Below, in pieces: positions 27,629 to 38,020 of a DNA stretch of 64,000 bases. Within the stretch, counting starts at the first letter, position 1. Every line of letters starts with the position of its first letter. The notes below the pieces were generated by a model. The model saw only the letters and a program-made list of their open reading frames with translations. It was not told where the DNA came from and did not search any database. The position numbers were made by a program, and so were the translations under genes. The stretch is taken from contig OX638380.1 in the NCBI GenBank assembly GCA_951813855.1, forward strand, positions 4,060,518-4,124,517, given 5' to 3'. The DNA is from an uncultured Verrucomicrobiae bacterium. Its GTDB lineage: Bacteria > Verrucomicrobiota > Verrucomicrobiia > Limisphaerales > AAA164-E04.

Positions 27629-27856
27629 AACTGGCTGGATCGCAGGTTGCGGCGGTCTCCCGGTAATGCTGAGGAAACAAGCGGCGGTTCGTCAATCGGA
27701 TTCGCTTAATCCGACCGGGGCTTTCGAAGGTCTTTTGAGTTGCGGCGTTGCGGATTCGGTGGTCGCTCACGCCGTGATTAAACGAAGCCGGCGGCGAAAG
27801 CGAGACGAGCGATTTCGGCTCCGAGCCCCATGCGGTTCGAGGCCGGGCGACTCCGA

Positions 27857-29577
27857 TCAATGATCGGCTTTTAATGAGTTCAAAGCGGATTGGACCGCCG
27901 GGTCTTCGGGAGCCTGTTCGGCCGCCAGTTCGGTTAGCTGCAACGCTTTCTCCCGTTCATTTAATTCGAGATGGGCCCGGGCGTTCAGCAGCAGGGCCCG
28001 GGCCGAATTCGGCCGGAACTTCAGAGCTTTACGCAAGGGGCGCAAACTCGCTCGGGGGGATTGTTGATTGATTAGGGCTTCTCCGAGTGCCGGCAGCAGG
28101 TCGGCGGTTTCCGGACGGATCTGCAGAGCCTGGCGCAGATGGTCTTCGGCTTCTTCGGCGCGCTCCGGTACTTTGGCCAAGATTTGGCCGATCCGGAAAT
28201 GAGCGGATAAATGCCAGGGCATGTTGGCGACGGTTAACTTCCATTGGGCGACGGCTTCTTCGCTGCGGTCAAAATCGGCGAGCATCCGGTCGTAACGATC
28301 CCGCAAGAAGTATTCGTTCGAATCCTCGGCGAGCGCCTGTTCGAAGATCTGTTGGAAAACCGGAAAAGCAGCCGGGTCGTTGCCTGTCGCGTGAGCGTTC
28401 AGTTCTTGGACCAGTCGCTGATCTTTGGCGTCGTGAACCGATTGGGAGTTGAATGGAGCTTGGACCAATCGGCCGCGCATCGTTCGGGTCATTCGAAAGT
28501 CGTCCCAACTGGTCAGGGAAAGCGCCCGGGCGCAATCTTCTAGCGAAGGCCAGGGCGGGCGGTTGTCCTTAGGCTCTGAATCGGTGAACTGGTTTTCGAT
28601 TTCCATGGCGAAGGCCAAGGCGAGGAGATAGGTCCCCGGAAAGCGGAAATGGACATGGTCCCAAAACAGTTCGTCGCCGGGAATATTGTGGGGAGCGTTG
28701 AAGGCGAATAACGCTTCGGAGTCGACGAGCGCAACGCCGCTGGCTTCGGCAAAACCCGTGGCGGCCTGTTAGACGAGATCGTTGAGCCGGCCGTCGGCGC
28801 GAAACCGGAGGGCGTCCAGATTCCGCGCTTGCCGGAAACTCGCCGAAGCGGCCGGATAGTCTTGCCGCAGCCAGTGGCACCCGCCGGCGAGGAAATGCAG
28901 TTCGGCGAAATCTGGAGCCTCTTCTAACGCTTCCCCGACGGTCGCCAACGTTTCGTCGTGAAGTCCGGCGTCCAGCAATTGCCGGATTTGGTCCAGCCGG
29001 GCCGCTTGTTCGGAGCGGGCAAGCTTCGATCCCAAGAATCTGAAATCGAAACGAAGGGGGAAGAGCTGTGCAGGTTAACCGCGACCGTGCCGAGCAACAC
29101 TTTGGCGCCGCTCTTCAAACCGACTTCGATGATGCCGTTCAAGTTGGTTTCGAAATGCCGGTACACGTCTTGGAGCCGAGGATCTCGAGCCGTCACGCGG
29201 CGCTCGGCGAACATCGCCATGCCGCCCCATTCGGCCCCGGCCGATGCTATCGTTCGTTCCCGGAGCGCAGCGAAGAATTGGCCGATGCGGGTTTTCCGAG
29301 CGGCGATGTTGGCGCGAATCAAGGGGGTAACGGGATTGGGCCGAGCCGAACGCCGTGTCGGGACCGAATGGTCCGTGCACTTCGTTGTTTCCTAGGTAGA
29401 GGCACCAGAAGTCCGAGTCGAACGAGGTTAATTCCTGGGTCAGGGACAGAATTACGTGAGAGTTGACGGCGGTAACGGCCAGGTTGAGGACTTTGAACGA
29501 CTGATCGGGAAATCGGCCGATCAACAGATGCTCCAGAATCCGGGCTGGCCCGAGGTCGGGTTCCGGATCGCCTAGCG
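27857..29577 (-). pseudogene. 3' part of a broken SGNH-hydrolase/TPR gene
   Basis: Together with 32032-32373 this is one gene split by an IS4-type element. Reading the minus strand from 29577, GDPEPDLGPARILEHLL continues the SGNH core found on the other side of the element. A frameshift near 29340 leads to IRANIAARKTRIGQFF. A second near 29050 leads to GSKLARSEQAARL and a TPR-type stretch. A TAA at 28769-28771 then interrupts it. The same frame continues past the stop with 'LVDSEALFAF' and GDELFWDHVHF, the D-x-x-H block of SGNH enzymes. It ends with further TPR helices (residues of 27857-28618). Four independent lesions make function very unlikely. The original product was probably a membrane-anchored enzyme acting on a cell-surface acyl group. 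Confidence 0.85.
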
Positions 29578-32031
29578 CTACCCATACCTCATAATTAATG
29601 CTGATAAAAAAGATTGATCGATCAAATTCATGTTGTCTTTTCCAATGCGAGTTGGTAACCGGTACATAAGCGAGTAAAATCGGAATAACCTTGCCAGATG
29701 ACTTGGGAACCGGGAGGCGGACCTCTGAGAGCTCGGGTATGGCCTCCGAGTCGAGCAATGATAGCGACCGCTTGAACCATGGAATCGGGAGGTTCGAGAC
29801 GATGTTTTACGGCCAAGGCTTTCAACACCTTAAGTTCGAGCTCGGAGAAGAGAATGTCTGGAGGCAAATTGGGATGATCGTGTCCCAGCAACGTCATCAA
29901 GTAAAGGCGCCAAGCGATGACGAGATTGATGGCCACGGCCCGTTTGATGCGAGCGGCGGAACGATTGGCTAGCTCCTCGATTTTACAGCCAGATTTAATA
30001 ATTCGATGCCAATCTCCGATGCGCCAACGCTGGGCATAATAATTAACCACCCGTCGGCAATCTTCGGCGGTGGCTCCGGCCAGCGTGGTGAGGAGCAGCC
30101 ATTGGATCGGTGGCTCGTTTTCCGGCGGGCACTCTTCTTCGACCAGGATCCCGGTCAATCGAATCGGGGTTGAGTCTTGAGATTGAGGGGTCATCGGGGT
30201 GAGTTCCACTATTTGACTTCGCAACACGAGAGAGGCCCGGCGCTTTTGGCGTCCGGGGCGGGCGGGACGCTTGCTTCTTTTGGGTCGCGGCGTCAACCGG
30301 TCAATGGCTACGACCATTCGAGCGAGAATCGGTGCGGTTTGCAAAGTTTTCAGCCATGATTTGGGAGGCGGTGGCGGTTTTTTACCGGCGACCCGCTGCG
30401 GCACGATCCGACGATTTCCCTTGGCCCGCACGAGTAAATCGACTTCCGGTCGAGTCCGTTGCTCGGCAAATATTTCGTAAGCGTCTCCCTCTCGGTCCAT
30501 GACGCAAATCAGTTGACTGTCGGTTAGTTCTCGGGCTACCTCAGCACAGTGGCGGACTCCTTCGAGCCAGCGTTCGGTTTTCCGGTGTTCCGGTTTTCGT
30601 TCGCTGTTGCTGGGCGGCGCATCGAAACGGGCACTGATAACTCCCAGCGGCAACCCGGTCGGGGTCACCGCGAAGGTGGAATGGAGATTCAAGCCTCGGG
30701 CGGTAACTCCCGTTTGATTACTCCCGATAATTCCGAGTCCCGAACAACCGGGACGGGTGGAGAAATTAAGACTAGTGCTATCCTAGAGGCACAGCACTAC
30801 TGATTCAGCTTGCATCCGCCGTAACGTCCGGGCGCGATGGGGCTGCAGAATCGCCTTCGAAGTGACTGCGGAGTTATCCGGCTGATCCAGGAACCGATAA
30901 TACTCTTTGATTTGTGCTCGATCGCCTTGGGCCGCTGCCGGAAACGACGCCATTGGTTTTTCGGCTTGGATCCCGGCAATCTTGACCAAACGTTGACCTA
31001 ACCGAGCATCTCCCAAGGGCGCTTCGGCAAACTCCGCGGCGGCCCAAGTCGGCCCTTCGAGATCGTCCGCAGGTCCGAGCGGCTCGATGGCCGGCGGCGT
31101 AGCCGGGGTAACTCCCAAACGATTTCGCCAGTCGTTCTCCAGTTCATAGATATAAATCGCCTTGCGGCCCGCCGTTGCTTGACGGCACCGATCCTGACGG
31201 CCGCGACCGGCCGTTTCTCCCCAATACCGCCAGTTAGCCGCCCGCAAGCTGGTTCCGTCATAAGGCGGGGAGACGAAAGTCTCTACCAACCAGGGTCGAT
31301 AGCCGTAACGGGTATCAAAATCGGTTCCCGAACGGCGCCACAATTGCCCCAAAACCTGCGAAGCCAGATTGCGGCAGTGGATGTCTGGTCGAATTAAGAA
31401 TCGAGAAAGACCTACGATCCGGTGCAGCTGCCCCCGTCGGGTTTCGGCATCCCAATTGATCCAACGATCTCGGGCCGCCAATTGCAAGGCCGAAGCACCG
31501 ATCCCGATCCCACCCAGCCAGCCATGCTCGGACCCGATTAAATAGCGAAGTTGAGGCCCCACCATCGGTCTCGCCCCTTGCGGGTGTTCTCTCGCCATGA
31601 GCCCGTACCAGAGTTCTTTTTGCTCGGTCGTGGTGACGAGAATCAGTGACAGACCCAATACTTGATCGACCGTCGACGGCACCTCTCGAGCGGCCGTCAC
31701 CGGGGTAGTCTCACGACTTCGAACACAAGAACCTCCTGGAGTTTGCCTGGCCGGTAGTCGGACTCGTTCGGAATGCTCCGGGGTCCGCAAGGCGGCCAGA
31801 CAACTGGCTATTTGCAAGTGTCCCCGAGCGTCACGGAAGCCGTAATCAGAACATACCTGTTTCGCCAACGCCGTTCGATTTAAGTCTTTACCTTCAGCTA
31901 AAATCGCGCCGATCCGGTTAAGCCCAGCAGGTTGCGAGAGTTGTCGTTGAATCTGGTGCTGTACCTTCATGAACAGCACCATGGTGATCCTTTAGAATAA
32001 TGTTCAGTCTTTTTTTATGGGGTAAGGGTAG
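29578..32031 (-). mobile_element. IS4-type element with DruA-like transposase, copy A
   Basis: The element is 2,454 bp. It starts with CTACCC and ends with GGGTAG. The ends are imperfect inverted repeats (CTACCCATACCTCATAA against CTACCCTTACCCCATAA). An 8-bp direct repeat GCCTAGCG flanks it exactly (29570-29577 and 32032-32039). Deleting the element plus one repeat restores the reading frame of the SGNH/TPR gene (LGESAALG-DPEPDLG), which proves the boundaries. It carries one transposase gene on the minus strand. Confidence 0.92.
29628..31982 (-). pseudogene. broken transposase: DruA-like domain plus IS4/Tn5-like DDE domain, copy A
   Basis: One frame of about 784 codons. After an N-terminal helical region, about residues 115-300 match the DruA/DUF4338 pattern (ELWYGLMAREHPQGA, LRYLIGSEHGWLG, RDRWINW, LVETFVSPPYDGTSLRAANW, GETAGRGRQ). 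A Tn5-type DNA-binding segment follows (WAAAEFAEAPLGDARLGQRL), then the DDE domain. A TAG at 30783-30785 interrupts the frame just at the first catalytic aspartate region. Copy B has Gln there. The Y-x2-R-x3-E-x6-K signature reads YAQRWRIGDWHRIIK, so the catalytic Glu is Gly. The gene is therefore inactive twice over. Confidence 0.9.
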
Positions 32032-32373
32032 GCCTAGCGCCGCCGATTCGCCGAGCCACAAGATTTGTCGAACCTTCGGGGATTGGCGATAGGCCGTCAG
32101 GACGGATTGCGGCGATCGGGATATCGAACTGGGGAGAAAGCTGCGGAAGAAATAGTGGTTCACCGTGAGTACGGGAGCATCGTTCACGGTGCGTTCGTGG
32201 AACAAGCGGGTCGAATAGCCGAAGCCGAACAGCCGGGCGCCGATTTCGATCGCTACTAACAGCGTTAGGCCGAGCGCCAGCATGACGGTGACGAATAGGA
32301 TCTTTTTCCCGATCGAAAGCCGGCGCCTGCCGGAAGAACGCTTCGGGGAGCGAGCTGGGCGGCGTTTTTTCAA
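32032..32373 (-). pseudogene. 5' part of the broken SGNH-hydrolase/TPR gene
   Basis: Starts at the ATG at 32373 with a basic cytoplasmic stretch (MKKRRPARSPKRSS), then one membrane segment (ILFVTVMLALGLTLLVAIEIGA). It then reaches LWLGESAALG, the nucleophile block of an SGNH/GDSL hydrolase. It is cut there by the IS4-type copy A. The open frame runs on for a few tens of codons into the element and is not part of the gene. The remainder is at 27857-29577. Confidence 0.85.
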
Positions 32374-32422
32374 TCGGAGTAATCTAAGGTCGTTTTTTCG
32401 GCGACTGCAAGCGCAACCCTCC

Positions 32423-34604
32423 CAGGGCTAATCAAAAGTTGTTGACTCAATAAAGAAGCCGGAATGGGGGTCGTATTTTTAGTCTGAACATTCAAAAGTT
32501 TCGCCGCTATTGATTTCGCCATGGAATCAATTATTCCGGATGCCGTGGCCTTTCCGTTACGGGACGTAACGGTTCGACTTGTCCGTGGCGAAGAGGAAAG
32601 ACTGCGCTGGGACTCGTTAATGTCGCAATATCATTATCTTCCGTTCCACAGTCTGTTCGGGAAGGCCTTGCGCCATGTCGCGATTTACGACGAAACCTGG
32701 CTCGCCTTGTTGGGTTGGCAGGCCGGAGCCTTCAAGGTGGGAGTTCGCGACGAGTGGATCGGCTGGTCGGCCGAGCAGCAATTTTCCCGGCTGCATTTGA
32801 TTGCGAACAACACCCGCTTTTTGGTGCTGAAGGAGGGTCGGCTCCCCAACTTGGCCTCGCGGGCGCTCGGTTTGAGCCTGCGCTGTCTGGAAGCCGATAT
32901 GCGCCAAGTGCACGGTTATCCGGTTTATTTGGCCGAAACATTCGTCGATTCGTCGAAGTTTACCGGTACCTGTTATCAGGCGGCGAATTGGCGGTTCTTG
33001 GGATTGACTCGAGGCTTTTCCCGAGTCTCGGGGAAGTCGGTGAGTTGGCGCCAGAACGGACAACCGAAGCAAGTTCTCGCCTATCCGTTACGACCCGATG
33101 CCGCCACCATCCTAAGCCGCGAATTGGCGGCGGAAGACTGGCAGGCCGGGGATATGGCCCGGATCCCTTCGACCCCGGAACTGCGCAGTCTCGATACGTT
33201 TCTGGAAAGTATCGACGACTTCCGCCAAGCTCGCGGTAAGCGTTACCGTCTAGCCTGCTTCCTGGCGATCGCGATTGCGGCTCGCTTAGCCGGGTATCGC
33301 GGCGTCACCGCTTTCGGTGAATTCGCCGCCAGAATGACTCAAGAGCAATTGAAGGCGGTCGGAGCCTTTTGGAGTCCCCGTCGGCAATGCTACACGGCTC
33401 CGGCGGCTTCTACTTTTCATTACATCCTCGCTAAATTGGATCCCGACACGCTGGATCGAACGATTGGTAAATGGGTCCAACAACAAAGCGATAAGGAAAC
33501 TCCAGTAGCCATTGATGGCAAGGATATCCGTGGGGCTTCAGCTTAATTCGAGAACGAAAACCGGATGATGGTGGTGGCAGTCGAGCATGGCACCGGATTG
33601 ATACTCGGTCAGACTCAAGTGCCCAATAAAACCAACGAAATTCCAGCGGTGCGCGAATTGTCTCGGGAGCTTGATCTGGCAGGGCGCGTCGTGACTCTCG
33701 ATGCCATGCATGTCCAACAGGAAACCGCCCGTAGCCTGCTGGAGGACGGTGCCGCCGACTACGTGACCAGTTCAGTCAAAAATAATCAACCGACCATCTA
33801 TGAAGATTTGGAAGCCATTGATTGGAGTACCGCGGCGTGCTTCGATCAACCCGCCGAAAAGGGGCATGGTCGCATCGAAAACCGCCGTTGTCTGGTCCTC
33901 GATATCTCCAGCCCCGATTGGAATAATTATTGTCGGCTTTACGGTTGCCAGCAGGCCATTCGCATCGAACGCGAACGTTACGTTCTGAAGACGGGTAAAA
34001 CCAGCCATTAAGTCGCTTACTGCCTCACCTCCTTAAGTGCTGAAAAAGCCAGCCCGGAACAACTGCTCGCTCTCGTCCGGAACCATTGGCACCTCGAGAA
34101 TCGTCTCCATTACGTGCGTGATTTCACCTATGACGAAGATCGATGTCGCGTGCGGGTCGGCCATTTACCTCGCAACTTGGCCTGCCTGTCCAACACCGCC
34201 ATCTCGATCGTCAGGACCGAAAATCGCTTTGAGCATTTGCCGCCGTCTACTCGCCACTACGCGGCTCACCCCGAGGAAGCTCTCGGTGTTATCCTCAAAC
34301 CTTTGACTAACTGAACGACCAGTTCAGTTCTTGATCGAAATCAGGACTGCAACAGCCCCTGAGAAAAGGGGTGCGTCGGCTCTTCACGAAGGCATTGAGG
34401 TATCCACCCCCTCGCTGCCAAAGCGACATCCAATAATTCGATAAGTCACCTCTGCGAGGATGGATCAACTTGGAACTGATCCCCAATAACGCAGTCGTGG
34501 TTTCAGGACGGAGGAATTCAACGTCGAGATTTTCGTTGCAAAGGTGTTTATCTGAAGTATTCAAGGGCATTTCTTCGGTTTATTTAGACTTTTGAATATT
34601 CTTG
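32423..34604 (+). mobile_element. ISAs1-type element with DruA-like transposase, copy C
   Basis: The element is 2,182 bp. It is bounded by a perfect 10-bp direct repeat GCAACCCTCC (32413-32422 and 34605-34614). The ends are imperfect inverted repeats sharing TCAAAAGT (CAGGGCTAATCAAAAGT and, in reverse complement, CAAGAATATTCAAAAGT). A further ATTCAAAAGT lies inside at 32490-32499 and may be a subterminal transposase-binding site. The left end begins CAGGG, as does the left end of copy D. It inserted between the SGNH/TPR gene and the secreted protein gene, in intergenic DNA. Confidence 0.85.
32521..34314 (+). pseudogene. broken transposase: DruA-like domain plus ISAs1 domain, copy C
   Basis: One frame of 598 codons with two nonsense codons, TAA at 33544-33546 and TAA at 34009-34011. 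Residues about 15-205 show the DruA/DUF4338 pattern (RWDSLMSQYHYLP, RDEWIGW, LHLIANNTRFLVL, NLASRAL, HGYPVYLAETFVDSSKFTGTCYQAANW). From about residue 225 it is an ISAs1-family transposase with the N-terminal associated domain (DDFRQARGKRYRL). The catalytic residues are in AIDGKDIRG, VTLDAMHVQ and HWHLENRLHYVRDF. The three acidic residues survive, but the stops split the catalytic domain. Confidence 0.9.
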
Positions 34605-34867
34605 GCAACCCTCCAAATTGCCGCCTGCCGGTTACCGTTGGCCTGCCCATCGCTGGCCGGTCGTTAATTTTGGCCGGGCGGCACCCGTTGCGAACCGGAG
34701 GGACGCCGAGGGAGGGCGAGCTTAGAACCGTTCGGCGCGAGGGGGCGATTTTCGAGGGGAAAATTATTTGCTTTTTACGTTTGCCAACTGCCTGACCCGT
34801 TTCGTAGCCTAGCCCTTTCGCAGTCGTAAGGCAGATGTTACAACTCAGTTCGAAACGGTAAATAGTC

Positions 34868-37800
34868 GTGAAGTCTCCAACGAAGTATTCCAGTCGCAGT
34901 TTTCGAAAATGGTTGACGGTGGTTGCGTTTTCCCTCGGGGTCGTTTTCTTGGACGCCGGAGAGAGAACTTTTGATTTCGAGGACGACCCGGCGGTGTCGG
35001 ACTCTTTGGAATATGAGTCTACGGGCGAGATCTGGAGCCAGCCTACCGATTATTTCGGAACCGGTAACGACGGAGAGTTCCTGATCATCACTCACGCTCA
35101 GGGAAGTCAGTCCACGACGATCGTTTTTCCGGATATCGACGACGGCAAGTCGATTAAGGCATTCACCTTGTCTTGCGATATCCGCATCGGCAACGGTACG
35201 ACCGGTCGCCCGGCGGACGGCTTTTCGATCAGTTACGCCCGAGCGGACGATCCTCTACTCAATGGCAATTTAGGGGCCTTCGGTCATCCGGGAGTGGCCG
35301 AAGCCGGTTCCAGAACCGGAGTCGCGGTCAGTTTCGATACGTGGCAGGGAAATCAGCTGCAGGACGGAAGTCCCGATTACGAAGGAGTTTACGTCACGGT
35401 CGACGGCGTGCCGGCCGGCGGCGTTCGCATGAACACGAGGCACGGCGAGTGCGACGATCCCGACAGCCTCCAGACCGGACCCCGGACTCAGAACAACGAT
35501 GCGGTCAAAGAAAAATATCCTGAATTGGGGGATTGGGGTGGAAATCCCGATGTGCTTTGCTGGCAGCCGCTGGAAATCAATTTGGACGACACCGGTTTGC
35601 TGACCGTAAAATATAAGGGCAACGTTATTTTGGACAGATTCCAGTCTAATTTCTTTCCCAGCCCGGGGCAATTGGTCATGGCGGGCCGCACCGGCGGCGC
35701 CAACGAGCTCAAGCACGTGGACAACATCGTCTTGAAAACCGAATTGGCCGACAAGGCGCTGTTTTCCGGTTTCAGCGACTCGGGCAACGGATTCACCTTG
35801 ATGTTTCGGGACATCGACAACAGCCAGATCGATGCGGACAAGATTACTTTGATGCTGGACGGCGCCGCGGTAACTCCCGACAGCGTTTCCAAAGAAGGCG
35901 AGATCACCATGATCGTTTACAGCCAAGACGCGTTGTTCGATCCCAACTCCGAACATACGGTTTCGGTTTCCGCCCAAACGACCGGCGGCGACACCATCGC
36001 CAAGGACATTCCCTTCAAAGCTCCGAATTATACTTTAGTCGGGGCGGAGCACAAATTGGCCGGAACCTTCAGCAAGCGGGGATTCAAGATGCGCGTATTG
36101 CAGGCGCAACCGGACCTAGCGACCAATACGGCATTACGCGAGCGGCATTTGGCCGGCCTGTTGACCGACGCGGACGGGAATGTGTACGAGAATTTGATTG
36201 ATTACGAAGCCGGCGGTTATGAAGCGGACGAGATGGGCTATGTCCCAATCGATGGCGTGATTAATTTTTCGGCGGACAATGAAAACGGCGATCCGGAACC
36301 CCAAGGCGTATTCCGTGAGGGCGGCACGGGCGGCGTGGAAGCGACCGATAACACCGACGATTACATTCCCGGCATACCGGGATTGCGCGCCGATAATCCG
36401 ACCGACCAAATCACTGCGGAAATTCTGACCGTGGTCGAAGTGCCGGCTCCGGGCATCTACAAGTTTGCTTTCAATTCGGACGACGGATTCAAGACCACGG
36501 CCGGTAACGCTACCGACCAGCTCGACGCTATTTATCTGGGCGGCTTTGACGGCGGCAGAGGAGCCAGTACGACGACCTATGACGTCGGCTTTGCCGAGGC
36601 CGGGCATTACTTGATCCGGAACATCTGGTATGAGCGCGGCAACGGCGCTAACCTCGAATGGTGGCTGGCGAACGAGGACGGCACTCCGTTAGCGTTGTTC
36701 AATGATGACGCGAACGGCGGGTGGAAGACTTTTCAGGAAATTCCTGATTCGCTGTTCAACGTCGTCGCGGCTTCACCTAGCCCGGGGTCCAATAACGTAA
36801 GTCCCACAGCCGAAATCGAAGTGGTCGTTCAAGCTGCGATCACTCCGCCCCTCGAAGCTTTTACCATGACGGTAGACGGTGCCGCGATAACCCCCACGAT
36901 CGAGCCGGGAGAGGGCCGATTTACGTTGCGATATCAGCCGGAGGGCATAGCCGCTTCGGGTGTGAAACGAAACGTCATGATCTCAGTTTCACTGCCACAG
37001 CTTCAGTTCGCGGCCAGTCGGGAATGGTCCTATACGACCGTCAGTTACAAGTCGTTGGATTGCGCCACCGGTTCACCGGTGGGTTCTGGATTGAACCGAG
37101 GATTCCACTTCAATACCTTTCAAGGCGGTGGCGGCATCGGCAACGTTCAGACGGCCGAAGCGCGGTTGATCAGCACAGGCGAAAACGGAGCCGATCCGGC
37201 TTCGGGGATGTTCGAAGAGGTCGTCAATTTCGAGCAAGACGGCAACCCGCAAGGATGGTTCCGGGAAAACGATTTCGAGGGCAGGGGCGAATGGCCGGAC
37301 GATCGATTCCCGGGCATACCCGACGGCGTCGGGCAGGATCAGATCGCGATCGAATTCACGGCTTATGTCGAGTTTCCGGAAGCGGGTTACTACCGAATGG
37401 GAGTGCGGAGCGACGACGGATTCAAGGTGAGCAACGCCGAACAAGGCGACTCCGGACCGGACGAACCGGCCAACAAATTGGGCGACGCGTTGGGATTCTT
37501 CAACGCCGGGCGCAGCTCGGGCGAAACGGCCTTCGATTTCGCCGTTCCGGTGGCGGGGGTCTACCCCATGCGGCTGGTCTGGTATGAAGGCAGCGGCGGC
37601 GCAGACGTGGAATGGTATTCGTTCGTCGACGGCGCTCGAGTGCTGCTGAATGCTGACAACGGCCTGAAGGCGTATGCCGCCAGGAATGAAACGGCCTTGG
37701 ACTGTCCGGTAGCTTCGGACGTCTCGGTTGTGTTGGGAGAAGACGGTGCCGTGACGATTACCTACGAAGGAGGCATGTTGAGCTCTAGCGACAAGGTTAC

Positions 37801-37891
37801 CGGCCCTTATATGCCGGTGGCAGGAGCTACTTCGCCGTATTCCATAATGCCGGAAGCGGGCACGGCTCAGTTCTATAAGGTTTTCCCTTAA
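34868..37891 (+). CDS. large secreted protein with lectin-like and two PA14-like domains
   Basis: Exported 1,007-residue protein, not assigned to a named family. It begins with a signal peptide (about 1-31). A legume-lectin-like sandwich follows at about 33-300 (FSISYARAD, GVAVSFDTWQG, AGRTGGANELKHVDNI), then an Ig-like linker. A PA14-like module lies at about 440-625 (VEVPAPGIYKFAFNSDDGFK). There is another Ig-like segment, then a second PA14-like module at about 750-935 (YVEFPEAGYYRMGVRSDDGFK). The last 60 residues form a module (SSSDKVTGPYMPVAGATSPY ending FYKVFP) similar to that of the CAP-domain protein at 51.7 kb. Carbohydrate binding on the cell surface is likely. No catalytic domain was seen. 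A strong terminator follows. Confidence 0.8.
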   Translation: MKSPTKYSSRSFRKWLTVVAFSLGVVFLDAGERTFDFEDDPAVSDSLEYESTGEIWSQPTDYFGTGNDGEFLIITHAQGSQSTTIVFPDIDDGKSIKAFTLSCDIRIGNGTTGRPADGFSISYARADDPLLNGNLGAFGHPGVAEAGSRTGVAVSFDTWQGNQLQDGSPDYEGVYVTVDGVPAGGVRMNTRHGECDDPDSLQTGPRTQNNDAVKEKYPELGDWGGNPDVLCWQPLEINLDDTGLLTVKYKGNVILDRFQSNFFPSPGQLVMAGRTGGANELKHVDNIVLKTELADKALFSGFSDSGNGFTLMFRDIDNSQIDADKITLMLDGAAVTPDSVSKEGEITMIVYSQDALFDPNSEHTVSVSAQTTGGDTIAKDIPFKAPNYTLVGAEHKLAGTFSKRGFKMRVLQAQPDLATNTALRERHLAGLLTDADGNVYENLIDYEAGGYEADEMGYVPIDGVINFSADNENGDPEPQGVFREGGTGGVEATDNTDDYIPGIPGLRADNPTDQITAEILTVVEVPAPGIYKFAFNSDDGFKTTAGNATDQLDAIYLGGFDGGRGASTTTYDVGFAEAGHYLIRNIWYERGNGANLEWWLANEDGTPLALFNDDANGGWKTFQEIPDSLFNVVAASPSPGSNNVSPTAEIEVVVQAAITPPLEAFTMTVDGAAITPTIEPGEGRFTLRYQPEGIAASGVKRNVMISVSLPQLQFAASREWSYTTVSYKSLDCATGSPVGSGLNRGFHFNTFQGGGGIGNVQTAEARLISTGENGADPASGMFEEVVNFEQDGNPQGWFRENDFEGRGEWPDDRFPGIPDGVGQDQIAIEFTAYVEFPEAGYYRMGVRSDDGFKVSNAEQGDSGPDEPANKLGDALGFFNAGRSSGETAFDFAVPVAGVYPMRLVWYEGSGGADVEWYSFVDGARVLLNADNGLKAYAARNETALDCPVASDVSVVLGEDGAVTITYEGGMLSSSDKVTGPYMPVAGATSPYSIMPEAGTAQFYKVFP

Positions 37892-37909
37892 GTCGGAACT
37901 TATGAATCA

Positions 37910-37947
37910 GGGCGGAAACCGTTGTTGCGGTTTCCGCCCCTTTTTTT
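37910..37947 (+). terminator. Rho-independent terminator after the PA14/lectin-like gene
   Basis: A perfect 12-bp stem, GGGCGGAAACCG and CGGTTTCCGCCC with a 6-nt loop, is followed by C and seven T. It starts 19 bp after the stop codon. Confidence 0.92.
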
Positions 37948-38020
37948 ATCGGTAACCTTCGGTCGTCAAGGTTCGCTTTCGGGCGGGTGGGTCGATGGTT
38001 TTTGATTTAAGGGAAACGGA

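Noticed and set aside
9957..34011. Stop-codon reassignment as an explanation for the in-frame stops
   Set aside because: All three stop codons occur inside pseudogene frames, together with frameshifts and IS insertions, while housekeeping genes end normally with TAA, TAG and TGA.
29578..34604. A complete Druantia defence system
   Set aside because: Only DruA-like domains fused to transposases are present. There is no DruB, DruC, DruD or large DruE helicase, and the genes sit inside bounded IS elements.
34577..34604. CCCTG at 34357-34361 as the right end of ISAs1-type copy C
   Set aside because: No direct repeat matches there. The perfect 10-bp duplication at 34605-34614 and the TCAAAAGT inverted repeat put the end at 34604.
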